16,527 nt of DNA from Candidatus Moraniibacteriota bacterium. Lineage in GTDB: Bacteria > Patescibacteriota > Minisyncoccia > Moranbacterales > UBA9337. The notes under the pieces are model-generated. The model searched no databases and was not told the origin of the DNA. It saw only the letters and a program-made list of their open reading frames with translations. The stretch lies in the NCBI GenBank assembly GCA_023229615.1, contig JALNYX010000018.1, forward strand, positions 1 through 16,527, in the 5' to 3' direction. Of this stretch, positions 6,055 through 12,383 are shown one piece after another (position 1 is the stretch's first letter; each line of letters opens with the position of its first letter). A program made the position numbers and the translations under genes.

Positions 6055-7344
6055 CTATTGCCTTGCTTCTAGCCTTACTGTTACTTCTTTATCTTCTCCT
6101 TTGTGCCAAATTTTTAGCACGATTTCTTCCCCTACTTCATACTGAGAAATAATATCCGAAAGCGTTTTTTCTTCCGTAATTTTTTCGCCTTTAATTTCAA
6201 GAATAATATCATTCTCAATTATTCCCGCCTTATCAGCAGGAGATCCGGGAGATACTGCCAAATCGGAAATTTGCTCTCCACGCACCACCAAAGCGCCATA
6301 AGAAAATGGCAAATTATTATCACTTTTTATTTTTTCATTAATCAATGCATACCTGACGCCGAGAAAAGGTACTGCTATCTTTCCATTTTCATCCATTTGA
6401 GTCAGTGTTTTTTTCACAATTTCAATCGGAAGAGCAAATCCAATATTTTCCGCTCCTTGCGCCACCGCTACGTTCACCCCGATAACTCTACCACTCAGAT
6501 CCAAAAGCGGTCCTCCGGAGTTTCCCGGATTAATAGCCGCATCAGTCTGAATAATACCAGAAAGCTTTTCTGTATCTCCACCAAATCCAGATCCAGCAAC
6601 GATGTCACGCTTTAATCCGGAAATTATTCCCAAACTGACACTATTTGAAAATTCTCCCAGCGGATTGCCAATCGCAACTGCAAATTGTCCTACTTTTAAA
6701 TTCGTTGAATCACCCAAATCAATCGCCGAAAAATTATCCCCATCAATCTTTAAAAGAGCAATGTCCATCGTTGGATGTTTCACGATTACAGTCGCTTTAT
6801 ATTCCTGATTATCACTAGTAATTACAGTATACTCCGCCTCACTGTCACTTACCACATGTTTATTAGTAACAATTGTTCCATCAGAAGATACAATAAACCC
6901 AGATCCCCCGCCCACTTCTTGTTTTTCCGTTGAATCATTATTGTCATTATTTTCAAACGGGGAAGAAAATGGACCAAATCCAAAAGGATTATCAAAAAAA
7001 CTGCGAAATTTCGGAACATCCTTGGTTACTACGATACTCACAACGCTCGGATTCGCTTTTTCGACTACATTTATTACTGCCGATTCGTTATTCTCAAGAA
7101 TGCCCAAATTATCTCCGCTTGATTTCTGGATAACTTCTTTTTTATTGAAATATTTTGACACCAACAGACTGGAAGCAAACCCAAAAACCGCACCAAAAAA
7201 AGCAGCCACCAGAACAACCAGCGCAACTCCTGCAAAAATTTTATTTCTTATACTTCTCCGACTATTTTGTTCTTTTTCTCTTTCTTGATTATTTTCACAG
7301 CACTGCGAAATATTATTTTTTTCTTCTTTTTTTAATTCTTCCAT
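6055..7344 (-). CDS. htrA: HtrA/DegP-type serine protease (S1C), membrane-anchored, one PDZ domain
   Basis: The 429-residue protein has a charged cytoplasmic N-terminus (1-35) and one membrane segment (about 36-60). A Phe/Pro/Asn-rich linker (112-140) leads into a trypsin-like domain with an intact triad: His163 in TNKHVV, Asp194 in TMDIALL and Ser276 in GNSGGP. A single PDZ domain follows (about 327-429). This matches DegS/HtrA-type proteases that degrade or process misfolded envelope proteins. It is the first gene of a cluster with a small ORF, a polytopic membrane protein and an inactive paralogue. The ATG lies only 8 nt from a predicted -10 box, so the mRNA may be nearly leaderless; there is no Shine-Dalgarno site. 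The exact subfamily (DegP, DegS or DegQ) cannot be told by eye. Confidence 0.95.
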   Translation of the reverse strand: MEELKKEEKNNISQCCENNQEREKEQNSRRSIRNKIFAGVALVVLVAAFFGAVFGFASSLLVSKYFNKKEVIQKSSGDNLGILENNESAVINVVEKANPSVVSIVVTKDVPKFRSFFDNPFGFGPFSSPFENNDNNDSTEKQEVGGGSGFIVSSDGTIVTNKHVVSDSEAEYTVITSDNQEYKATVIVKHPTMDIALLKIDGDNFSAIDLGDSTNLKVGQFAVAIGNPLGEFSNSVSLGIISGLKRDIVAGSGFGGDTEKLSGIIQTDAAINPGNSGGPLLDLSGRVIGVNVAVAQGAENIGFALPIEIVKKTLTQMDENGKIAVPFLGVRYALINEKIKSDNNLPFSYGALVVRGEQISDLAVSPGSPADKAGIIENDIILEIKGEKITEEKTLSDIISQYEVGEEIVLKIWHKGEDKEVTVRLEARQ

Positions 7345-7352
7345 AACAAATA

Positions 7353-7380
7353 AGCATAAGTTACTTAATAATTATGTTAA
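7353..7380 (-). promoter_or_regulatory. Candidate promoter of htrA
   Basis: On the minus strand TTAACA (7375-7380) and TATGCT (7353-7358) are 16 bp apart. The start would fall within one or two bases of the htrA ATG at 7344, so the transcript would be leaderless or nearly so. Both boxes deviate from consensus. Confidence 0.4.
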
Positions 7381-7429
7381 CAAAAATACCATCTCGGATG
7401 CAAAATAAGATGAACAAAAGTAGAAAAGA

Positions 7430-7612
7430 TTATTCCTCGCTTGAAATTGCATTAACCGGGCAACTTTCAATCACCTCCTGACAATTACAATCATCACATT
7501 CTTCAACAACAACGTGAGATTTCCCTTCTTCAATCTTGAAAACATTCGGACAAAGAGCTTCGCATGTTCCACAACCAATACAAAGGTCTTCATTTACAAC
7601 TGGTTTTGCCAT
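7430..7612 (-). CDS. Small [4Fe-4S] ferredoxin
   Basis: A 60-residue electron carrier with CIGCGTCEALCP (Cys11, 14, 17, 21) near the N-terminus and SCPVNAI (Cys51) near the C-terminus. In single-cluster ferredoxins the first three cysteines plus the one before the last Pro bind the cluster. The second half also contains Cys39, Cys42 and Cys44 (CDDCNC), not spaced as a standard CxxCxxC motif. It may be a one-cluster ferredoxin with extra cysteines or one with an unusual second site. It has its own promoter and no Shine-Dalgarno site. No partner oxidoreductase is in the window; ispG, 3.6 kb away, needs an electron donor, but nothing ties the two together. Confidence 0.93.
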   Translation of the reverse strand: MAKPVVNEDLCIGCGTCEALCPNVFKIEEGKSHVVVEECDDCNCQEVIESCPVNAISSEE

Positions 7613-7656
7613 ATTTTTTTATTTTAAAATTTATTAATTATTCCGCTACCTTTGAT

Positions 7657-7685
7657 ATTTTACTGCACAATTAAATTTGAATCAA
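7657..7685 (-). promoter_or_regulatory. Promoter of the ferredoxin gene
   Basis: On the minus strand TTGATT (7680-7685) and TAAAAT (7657-7662) are 17 bp apart. The predicted start near 7650 gives a leader of about 38 nt made almost only of A and T. Confidence 0.6.
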
Positions 7686-7692
7686 GTGTCTT

Positions 7693-8739
7693 TTATTGCA
7701 AGATTTCCCCGCCTTGTTCTTGCTCGAACTTTCGAAGGTCACTACTTGAAAATTCAACTGCTTCAATTTCTGAATTCCAATCATATCCATCAATCATAAT
7801 CCAAACTTTGTGCTTCTTCATCTCCTCATTAAGCCAGCGATCCAGTGTCATTTTTGGACGAAAAATCTGCCGTACTCGTATCAATTCCTGTTCGCCATCG
7901 TTCTTTCTTTCCTCCAATTCAATAAGGTGATATCCCAATTCGCTTTCTAATACGCTACTCACTTCTCCTTCTTTCAAGGAAAATGATACTTCAGCCAGCC
8001 CGTCTAAAATCTGATCGCGAGAAAACCAACCCAATTCTCCGCCTTGATTAGCTGTTTCTCCAAGTGAAAATTCTTTAGCTACAACAGCAAAATCATCTCC
8101 GCTAGACAATCGATTTTGAGCTTCTTTGATTTTATTTTCTTGCCTTATATCTTCCTCCTTTCCGTATTCAGATGTAATGATTTTTTCAATTTCATCGCGA
8201 TACAAGCTCGGCTTCACAATCCTCTTCTTGAAATCATCCAAACTCCATCCATACAATTTTTTCAAATTTTCTTTTATTCGATCTTCACCTCCAAATTCCT
8301 CAATTTTTCTGGAAACACTCTGATCAACATCCTCATCGGAAATATTTTTTCCATTTTTCTTAGCAGTCATCTCAATAACCTTGTCAGTTATTAATTTATT
8401 TAAAATATCTTTTTCTTTTATTTTCAATCTATTCTTCCCGTCTTCTGTTGAAAAATCCACCCTCATTCCAGAATCGGAAAAATTTTGATTCTCATAGAAG
8501 CTCTTTAATGATTTCAAATCATTATTAAGAGTTGCCAGACTCAGGAAATGAGAATAATCAATTACCACCAATGGAAGCGGGATAAATCCAGCTACTTTTT
8601 TCGAAAAAGCATTATCATGATTTCGACAAGCATAAAAACCCAAGGAAATTAGACCGAAAAAAACAAAAAGCGCAAATGCCCCAAACATTACCAAAAAACT
8701 CACTCTTTTTTTTTCTTTTACTTTTTTTTCTTTTACCAT
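7693..8739 (-). CDS. Membrane-anchored parvulin-type peptidyl-prolyl isomerase (PrsA/SurA-like)
   Basis: A lysine-rich N-terminus and one membrane segment (about 14-37) are followed by a helical SurA_N-like region (about 60-190). A PpiC rotamase domain (about 204-276) carries the family features FAVVAKEFS, GGELGWFSRDQ (233-243) and GYHLIEL (269-275). Proteins of this type help exported polypeptides fold outside the membrane. There is no lipobox, so it is a transmembrane-anchored version rather than the lipoprotein PrsA. I chose the ATG at 8739 (348 aa), 4 bp after the ftsB-like stop; a TTG at 8757 would add six residues and overlap that gene. It is the last gene of the DUF4012-FtsB set. Confidence 0.88.
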   Translation of the reverse strand: MVKEKKVKEKKRVSFLVMFGAFALFVFFGLISLGFYACRNHDNAFSKKVAGFIPLPLVVIDYSHFLSLATLNNDLKSLKSFYENQNFSDSGMRVDFSTEDGKNRLKIKEKDILNKLITDKVIEMTAKKNGKNISDEDVDQSVSRKIEEFGGEDRIKENLKKLYGWSLDDFKKRIVKPSLYRDEIEKIITSEYGKEEDIRQENKIKEAQNRLSSGDDFAVVAKEFSLGETANQGGELGWFSRDQILDGLAEVSFSLKEGEVSSVLESELGYHLIELEERKNDGEQELIRVRQIFRPKMTLDRWLNEEMKKHKVWIMIDGYDWNSEIEAVEFSSSDLRKFEQEQGGEILQ

Positions 8740-8743
8740 TTTT

Positions 8744-9148
8744 TTATAAATTTCCAAAAAAATAATTTACCCATTTTTGATAATTTGGAAGGTCGACTTT
8801 ATTCATCTTATCCCCCTCGTTTTCTCCTTTATCTGTCGCCACATCGGCTAATTCTGTTTTTGAAATACTCGGCTTAATAGCCACTACTTGCTCATCCGGT
8901 TTTTGTAAATTCAATTTTTCCTTGGCAATCTTCTCTTTGTAAGCCTGGGTCTTGAAATATTCAATCTTTTCACTCAATTCGGAATTATTTTCTCGCAATT
9001 TATCAGCTTCTTGACTCAGCTTTTCAATCTCATCATTTATCCTCTTATTTCTTTCATACTCCTTATATGAAGGATAAAAAAGCATAGCCACTAAAGCTAG
9101 TCCACCAAGAACCACGCCAAAGGAAATTATAATACCTGCCTTTTTCAT
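8744..9148 (-). CDS. FtsB/DivIC-like septum-formation protein
   Basis: The 134-residue protein has the FtsB/DivIC layout: a short cytoplasmic N-terminus, one membrane segment (about 5-26), and a coiled coil (about 28-66) rich in Glu, Lys, Leu and Asn. The family motif follows as KEKIAKEKLNLQKPDEQVVAI (72-92), equivalent to the usual AREkLgLvkPGE pattern. Family members link FtsL and FtsQ/DivIB in the divisome. A hydrophilic C-terminal extension (about 95-134) ends in an aromatic WVNYFF segment. It lies 18 bp after a 37-aa membrane peptide and 4 bp before the foldase gene. An out-of-frame ATG sits four bases upstream of the chosen start, and there is no Shine-Dalgarno site. Confidence 0.85.
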   Translation of the reverse strand: MKKAGIIISFGVVLGGLALVAMLFYPSYKEYERNKRINDEIEKLSQEADKLRENNSELSEKIEYFKTQAYKEKIAKEKLNLQKPDEQVVAIKPSISKTELADVATDKGENEGDKMNKVDLPNYQKWVNYFFGNL

Positions 9149-9166
9149 TCATTTGAAATTTTTAAT

Positions 9167-9280
9167 TTATTTATACAGAAAAAGAGGAGCGATCAAAAAC
9201 ACAATCATTGCAATAACTGCAAAAAGTGAAATGACGACCCAAATTCTGTATATATTTTTTCGAAATCTTTTGTTTCTCAT
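9167..9280 (-). CDS. 37-aa single-span membrane peptide
   Basis: An ATG at 9278-9280 opens a 37-codon frame ending in TAA at 9167-9169. The product begins MRNKRFRKNIYRIW, is followed by about 20 hydrophobic residues (VVISLFAVIAMIVFLIAPLF), and ends LYK. The basic N-terminus and one hydrophobic span predict a cytoplasmic-in membrane peptide. It lies between the DUF4012 gene (43 bp upstream) and the ftsB-like gene (18 bp downstream), on the same strand, and fills what would otherwise be a 175-bp gap. Its position beside a divisome-type protein suggests a small envelope partner. The frame could be chance, but the positive-inside design argues for a gene. Confidence 0.65.
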   Translation of the reverse strand: MRNKRFRKNIYRIWVVISLFAVIAMIVFLIAPLFLYK

Positions 9281-9323
9281 AATAGCTATATTTTAACAAA
9301 TTTTAATAATAAAATCTACTTTC

Positions 9324-10718
9324 TTATTCTTTTCCAAATTCCAAATGCAAATCTTTTTTCAAAATTCCTTCATAGTTAAACTCTCCTTCGCTGTTTTTCA
9401 TATGAACTTTAATTGGAACATCTCCTACTCCTGATTGCTTCTGGACTAACAGTCGATAATCTTTATTTTTGAATTCCACTGGAAGTTCATATTTGAGATA
9501 TGCCTCTGTTTGTCCGCCAATTAAAACATCCACCATAGCTCCAAAATAGGTTTTTCCAAATTCCTCTTGCGTCAAAGGAGAACTGATCATTTTACGCTCT
9601 AAAAGAGTTGATCCTTTGGGCGTATACACCCGCAAATAGGAATGATAATCACTTGTCCTCCAATCCCCATAGGTCGCATTATGTTTATATAAAATGCGCA
9701 ATTCAGCAGTCGGTTTTTCCAATGTCAGATCAAGATTATAGCTAATTTCCCTGTCCATATAATAGTCAGATTTAAGCGCTCCCATATTGGCATCAATTAC
9801 CATCAAATAATCATCTCCCCATTCTTGTTCCACTTCTCCGTCCCAATGCACCTTTTCCACTTCCGCTTGCAACTGTTCGTCGCGAAAATTAAACATCACA
9901 TTCTTATTACGCAATTCCTCAAGTACAAACTCGGAAATTTTCGGAATATTATTAATATGTGCCAATTTCTCAATAATCACCGGACCCATACTTTTCATTA
10001 TTGATTTACGATTAGTAGAATCAAGTGCGGCATTATTAATATATGCTTTTTCAACAATTTCTTCCAATTTTAAAACTGCATTTTCACTGGTAAATTCAGT
10101 CGAATAACCGGGAACCGTAATTGGACCGGTTAATTTCAAAACATTAGAAAATGCATCAGAATTAACAGCAATCACTCCGTCAAAATTATCATTGCCTCCA
10201 CTAAGGCGGTAAAAATATTTGGCCTTTTCAGCATTAATAGGAAAGTCCGGTGAAAAATTCGAATCTCGAAACTTCCATTTTTTGATTTGCATTTTTTGTT
10301 TAAAAGGATACGGTGGAGTTACTTTTGCCGTAATCCGCTGATCAAGTAAATTCGCATCCTCAATTTGAGTAGAAGCTACTTCTCCATTTTTCACTTTTAA
10401 AATCGCATATTGACCCAAGAATCCTCCTCCGGGACGCAATTCCATATTATTTTGGAGCAAGATCAAGTACCTTCTTTCGACATCATCTTTCTTGAGAAGC
10501 TCTTGGGATAATTTATCTATGGCAGTAATTTCCGCTTTTGTATCTTTTTCTATTGGCAACAATCGAGATACTTTTTCAATCGCAGAAATAGAAGACATAA
10601 GAATGTCTTTTTTGTCAGCTTTTGAAAGAAAATAGACCGCACTAGCCGCCATTAATATCACAACAATTGCAATTATAATCCTTTTTTTATTTCGTTTACT
10701 TTTATCAATTGGGTTCAT
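9324..10718 (-). CDS. DUF4012-domain membrane-anchored protein
   Basis: The 464-residue protein has a basic N-terminus, one membrane segment (about 13-31) and a large extracytoplasmic part. The DUF4012 signatures are LLQNNMELRPGGGFLG (87-102), RDSNFSPDFP (151-160) and DGVIAVNSDAF (180-190). The biochemical role of DUF4012 is not established to my knowledge. The order of motifs (Arg plus Gly-rich turn, acidic Asn/Asp segment, then a hydrophobic DGVIAV strand) recalls LytR-CpsA-Psr glycopolymer transferases, but that is only a resemblance. It is the first gene of the unit with the small membrane peptide, the FtsB-like protein and the parvulin, so a cell-envelope role is likely. Confidence 0.85.
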   Translation of the reverse strand: MNPIDKSKRNKKRIIIAIVVILMAASAVYFLSKADKKDILMSSISAIEKVSRLLPIEKDTKAEITAIDKLSQELLKKDDVERRYLILLQNNMELRPGGGFLGQYAILKVKNGEVASTQIEDANLLDQRITAKVTPPYPFKQKMQIKKWKFRDSNFSPDFPINAEKAKYFYRLSGGNDNFDGVIAVNSDAFSNVLKLTGPITVPGYSTEFTSENAVLKLEEIVEKAYINNAALDSTNRKSIMKSMGPVIIEKLAHINNIPKISEFVLEELRNKNVMFNFRDEQLQAEVEKVHWDGEVEQEWGDDYLMVIDANMGALKSDYYMDREISYNLDLTLEKPTAELRILYKHNATYGDWRTSDYHSYLRVYTPKGSTLLERKMISSPLTQEEFGKTYFGAMVDVLIGGQTEAYLKYELPVEFKNKDYRLLVQKQSGVGDVPIKVHMKNSEGEFNYEGILKKDLHLEFGKE

Positions 10719-10766
10719 TTTTATTTATAATCAATCTGTTAAAAAATACTTACTCTGACAAAATAT

Positions 10767-10795
10767 ATTCTACCACTTTTTATTTTTTTACTCAA
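10767..10795 (-). promoter_or_regulatory. Promoter of the DUF4012-FtsB-parvulin unit
   Basis: On the minus strand TTGAGT (10790-10795) and TAGAAT (10767-10772) are 17 bp apart, with TGG before the -10 (extended -10). The -35 overlaps the stop codon of the upstream RNHCP gene. The leader is about 40 nt with no Shine-Dalgarno site. Confidence 0.6.
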
Positions 10796-11103
10796 CTGTT
10801 AAAATTTCTTTTCATCAGCTCTAATATTTTTTCAAAATCATCTGTTTCAGAAACCTTATTAGTTTTTTCTACTCCGCATTTTTGGCATTTGTGAAGAATC
10901 ACTTGCTTTCCTTTTTTCGCCTGAATAGAAATTGGCTTCATCATTCCTTGGCACTCCTCTCGCCTATCCCCTGGGTTTTTGTCCACGTGTTTACTCCACA
11001 GACAAAACGGGCAATGATTCGTATATCCATCCCCCTTAATTTGAGCTCCGCAATTTCCACAAACAAAGTCCTCAATATTCCGTTGAAATTTTCTTCCAAT
11101 CAT
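10792..11103 (-). CDS. RNHCP domain zinc-ribbon protein
   Basis: The 103-residue protein matches the RNHCP family. FVCGNCGAQIKGDGYTNHCP is at 13-32, followed by FCLWSKHVDKNPGDR, a lone Cys51 in ECQGMM, and HKCQKCG at 71-77. Cys15/18, Cys31/34 and Cys73/76 form three CxxC pairs, enough for one or two zinc ribbons. The family has no established biochemical function that I know of; zinc ribbons of this kind usually bind nucleic acid or protein. It is cytoplasmic, with no membrane segment. It is divergent from ispG across 131 bp, and its stop overlaps the promoter of the next minus-strand unit. Confidence 0.9.
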   Translation of the reverse strand: MIGRKFQRNIEDFVCGNCGAQIKGDGYTNHCPFCLWSKHVDKNPGDRREECQGMMKPISIQAKKGKQVILHKCQKCGVEKTNKVSETDDFEKILELMKRNFNS

Positions 11104-11124
11104 ATTTTTTTTGATAATAATTTA

Positions 11125-11152
11125 ATACTACTAGATAATATCAAAAAATCAA
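11125..11152 (-). promoter_or_regulatory. Candidate promoter of the RNHCP gene
   Basis: On the minus strand TTGATT (11147-11152) and TAGTAT (11125-11130) are 16 bp apart. The leader would be about 15 nt and very A-rich. Confidence 0.42.
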
Positions 11153-11160
11153 ATTACTAC

Positions 11161-11189
11161 TTGAAAACACCCCCATTAAATGCTATCTT
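11161..11189 (+). promoter_or_regulatory. Promoter of ispG
   Basis: TTGAAA (11161-11166) and TATCTT (11184-11189) are 17 bp apart, with TGC before the -10 (extended -10). The start near 11196 leaves a leader of about 40 nt. Confidence 0.65.
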
Positions 11190-11234
11190 TCTTAGTACGA
11201 TAGTCTTTTATAATTAATTTCTAAGAAAAAAAAT

Positions 11235-12296
11235 ATGAAAAAATATACAACTCGAGTAGTAAAAGTTGGAAATTTAAAACTGGGTGGAAATAATCCTATA
11301 CGTATTCAATCGATGTGCAACACGGACACTCGCGACGTTAAAGCTACCGTCAAACAAATTCTTGAACTGGAAAAATCCGGGTGTGAAATTATTCGCGTTG
11401 CCATCCCAGATATGATTGCCGCCAAAAATATCGGAAAAATCAAAAAACAGATTCATATTCCGTTAGTAGCCGACATCCATTTCGATTACAAACTGGCGCT
11501 GGAAGTAATCAAACAAGGAATTGATAAAGTGCGCATCAACCCGGGAAATATTGGATCAGAAGAAAAAATAAAGGCTGTTGTCGATGCGTGTAAAAAGAAA
11601 AAAATTCCCATCCGCATCGGAGTCAATTCCGGTTCAATTGAACAAGATCTTTTGAATAAATATGGCGCCACGCCGAAAGCCGCTGTGCACTCAGCTTTGC
11701 GCCACATCAGAATTTTGGAAAAATTTAATTTTAAAGATATTTTAATTTCCATCAAATTCAGCAATGTTCCCCAAATGATTCAAGCTTACCAAATGCTGGC
11801 GAAAAAAGTGGACTACCCTCTTCATCTGGGAGTTACTGAAGCCGGAACTGCTTTTAAGGGTTCTGTCAAAAGCGCTATCGGAATTGGAATTTTGCTTAAT
11901 CAAGGCATTGGATCAACTTTTCGCGTTTCTCTCACGGCCAATCCGCTGGATGAAATAGATACTTGCTGGGCAATCCTACAATCGCTTGAATTGCGAAGAC
12001 GTGGACCGGAAATGATTTCTTGCCCCACTTGCGGAAGAACAGAAATTGATTTAATCGGACTGGCCAATAAGGTTGAACAAGCACTTTTAAAAGTGAAAGT
12101 ACCCATCAAGGTAGCCGTGATGGGATGCGTAGTTAACGGTCCCGGAGAAGCTCGCGAAGCGGATATCGGAGTAGCGGGAGGAAAAGGAATGGGTGCTATT
12201 TTCGCCAAAGGAAAAATCATCAAAAGCGTCAAAGAAAAAGATATTTTTCCTGAACTTATCAAAGAAATTAGGAAGTTGGAAAAAGAGATGCAATAA
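11235..12296 (+). CDS. ispG: 4-hydroxy-3-methylbut-2-enyl diphosphate synthase (flavodoxin/ferredoxin)
   Basis: IspG (GcpE) is the penultimate enzyme of the MEP pathway. It reduces MEcPP to HMBPP using a [4Fe-4S] cluster and two electrons from ferredoxin or flavodoxin. The 353-residue product has the N-terminal TIM barrel (VGNLKLGGNNPIRIQSM, ADIHFDYKLA at 79-88, VRINPGNIG at 99-107). The C-terminal cluster domain follows: ISCPTCGRTEIDL gives Cys263 and Cys266, and GCVVNGPGE gives Cys298 and Glu305, matching the three cysteines and glutamate of the E. coli enzyme. Length is normal for the short bacterial form. It is transcribed alone with its own promoter and terminator; no other MEP gene is in the window. 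No clear Shine-Dalgarno site is present. Confidence 0.97.
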   Translation: MKKYTTRVVKVGNLKLGGNNPIRIQSMCNTDTRDVKATVKQILELEKSGCEIIRVAIPDMIAAKNIGKIKKQIHIPLVADIHFDYKLALEVIKQGIDKVRINPGNIGSEEKIKAVVDACKKKKIPIRIGVNSGSIEQDLLNKYGATPKAAVHSALRHIRILEKFNFKDILISIKFSNVPQMIQAYQMLAKKVDYPLHLGVTEAGTAFKGSVKSAIGIGILLNQGIGSTFRVSLTANPLDEIDTCWAILQSLELRRRGPEMISCPTCGRTEIDLIGLANKVEQALLKVKVPIKVAVMGCVVNGPGEAREADIGVAGGKGMGAIFAKGKIIKSVKEKDIFPELIKEIRKLEKEMQ

Positions 12297-12328
12297 ATGG
12301 CCAAATATTAATGGAATGACATCGCGCA

Positions 12329-12359
12329 AAAAAACAGATTGAAAAAAAATCTGTTTTTT
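12329..12359. terminator. Bidirectional intrinsic terminator between ispG and the histidine kinase
   Basis: AAAAAACAGATT (12329-12340) pairs with AATCTGTTTTTT (12348-12359) around a 7-nt loop, ending in a T-run on the plus strand; the A-run gives a matching U-run on the minus strand. It lies 32 bp after the ispG stop and 24 bp after the stop of the convergent kinase gene. Confidence 0.88.
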
Positions 12360-12383
12360 AATTTATTTCATTTTTTCATTTTC

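Noticed and set aside
5803..6072. Plus-strand 89-codon ORF over the htrA-membrane protein gap
   Set aside because: Its product is rich in Phe, Tyr, Asn, Thr and Ser, typical of a reverse frame, and it overlaps both flanking minus-strand genes. The minus-strand 53-codon frame in the same place is much more protein-like.
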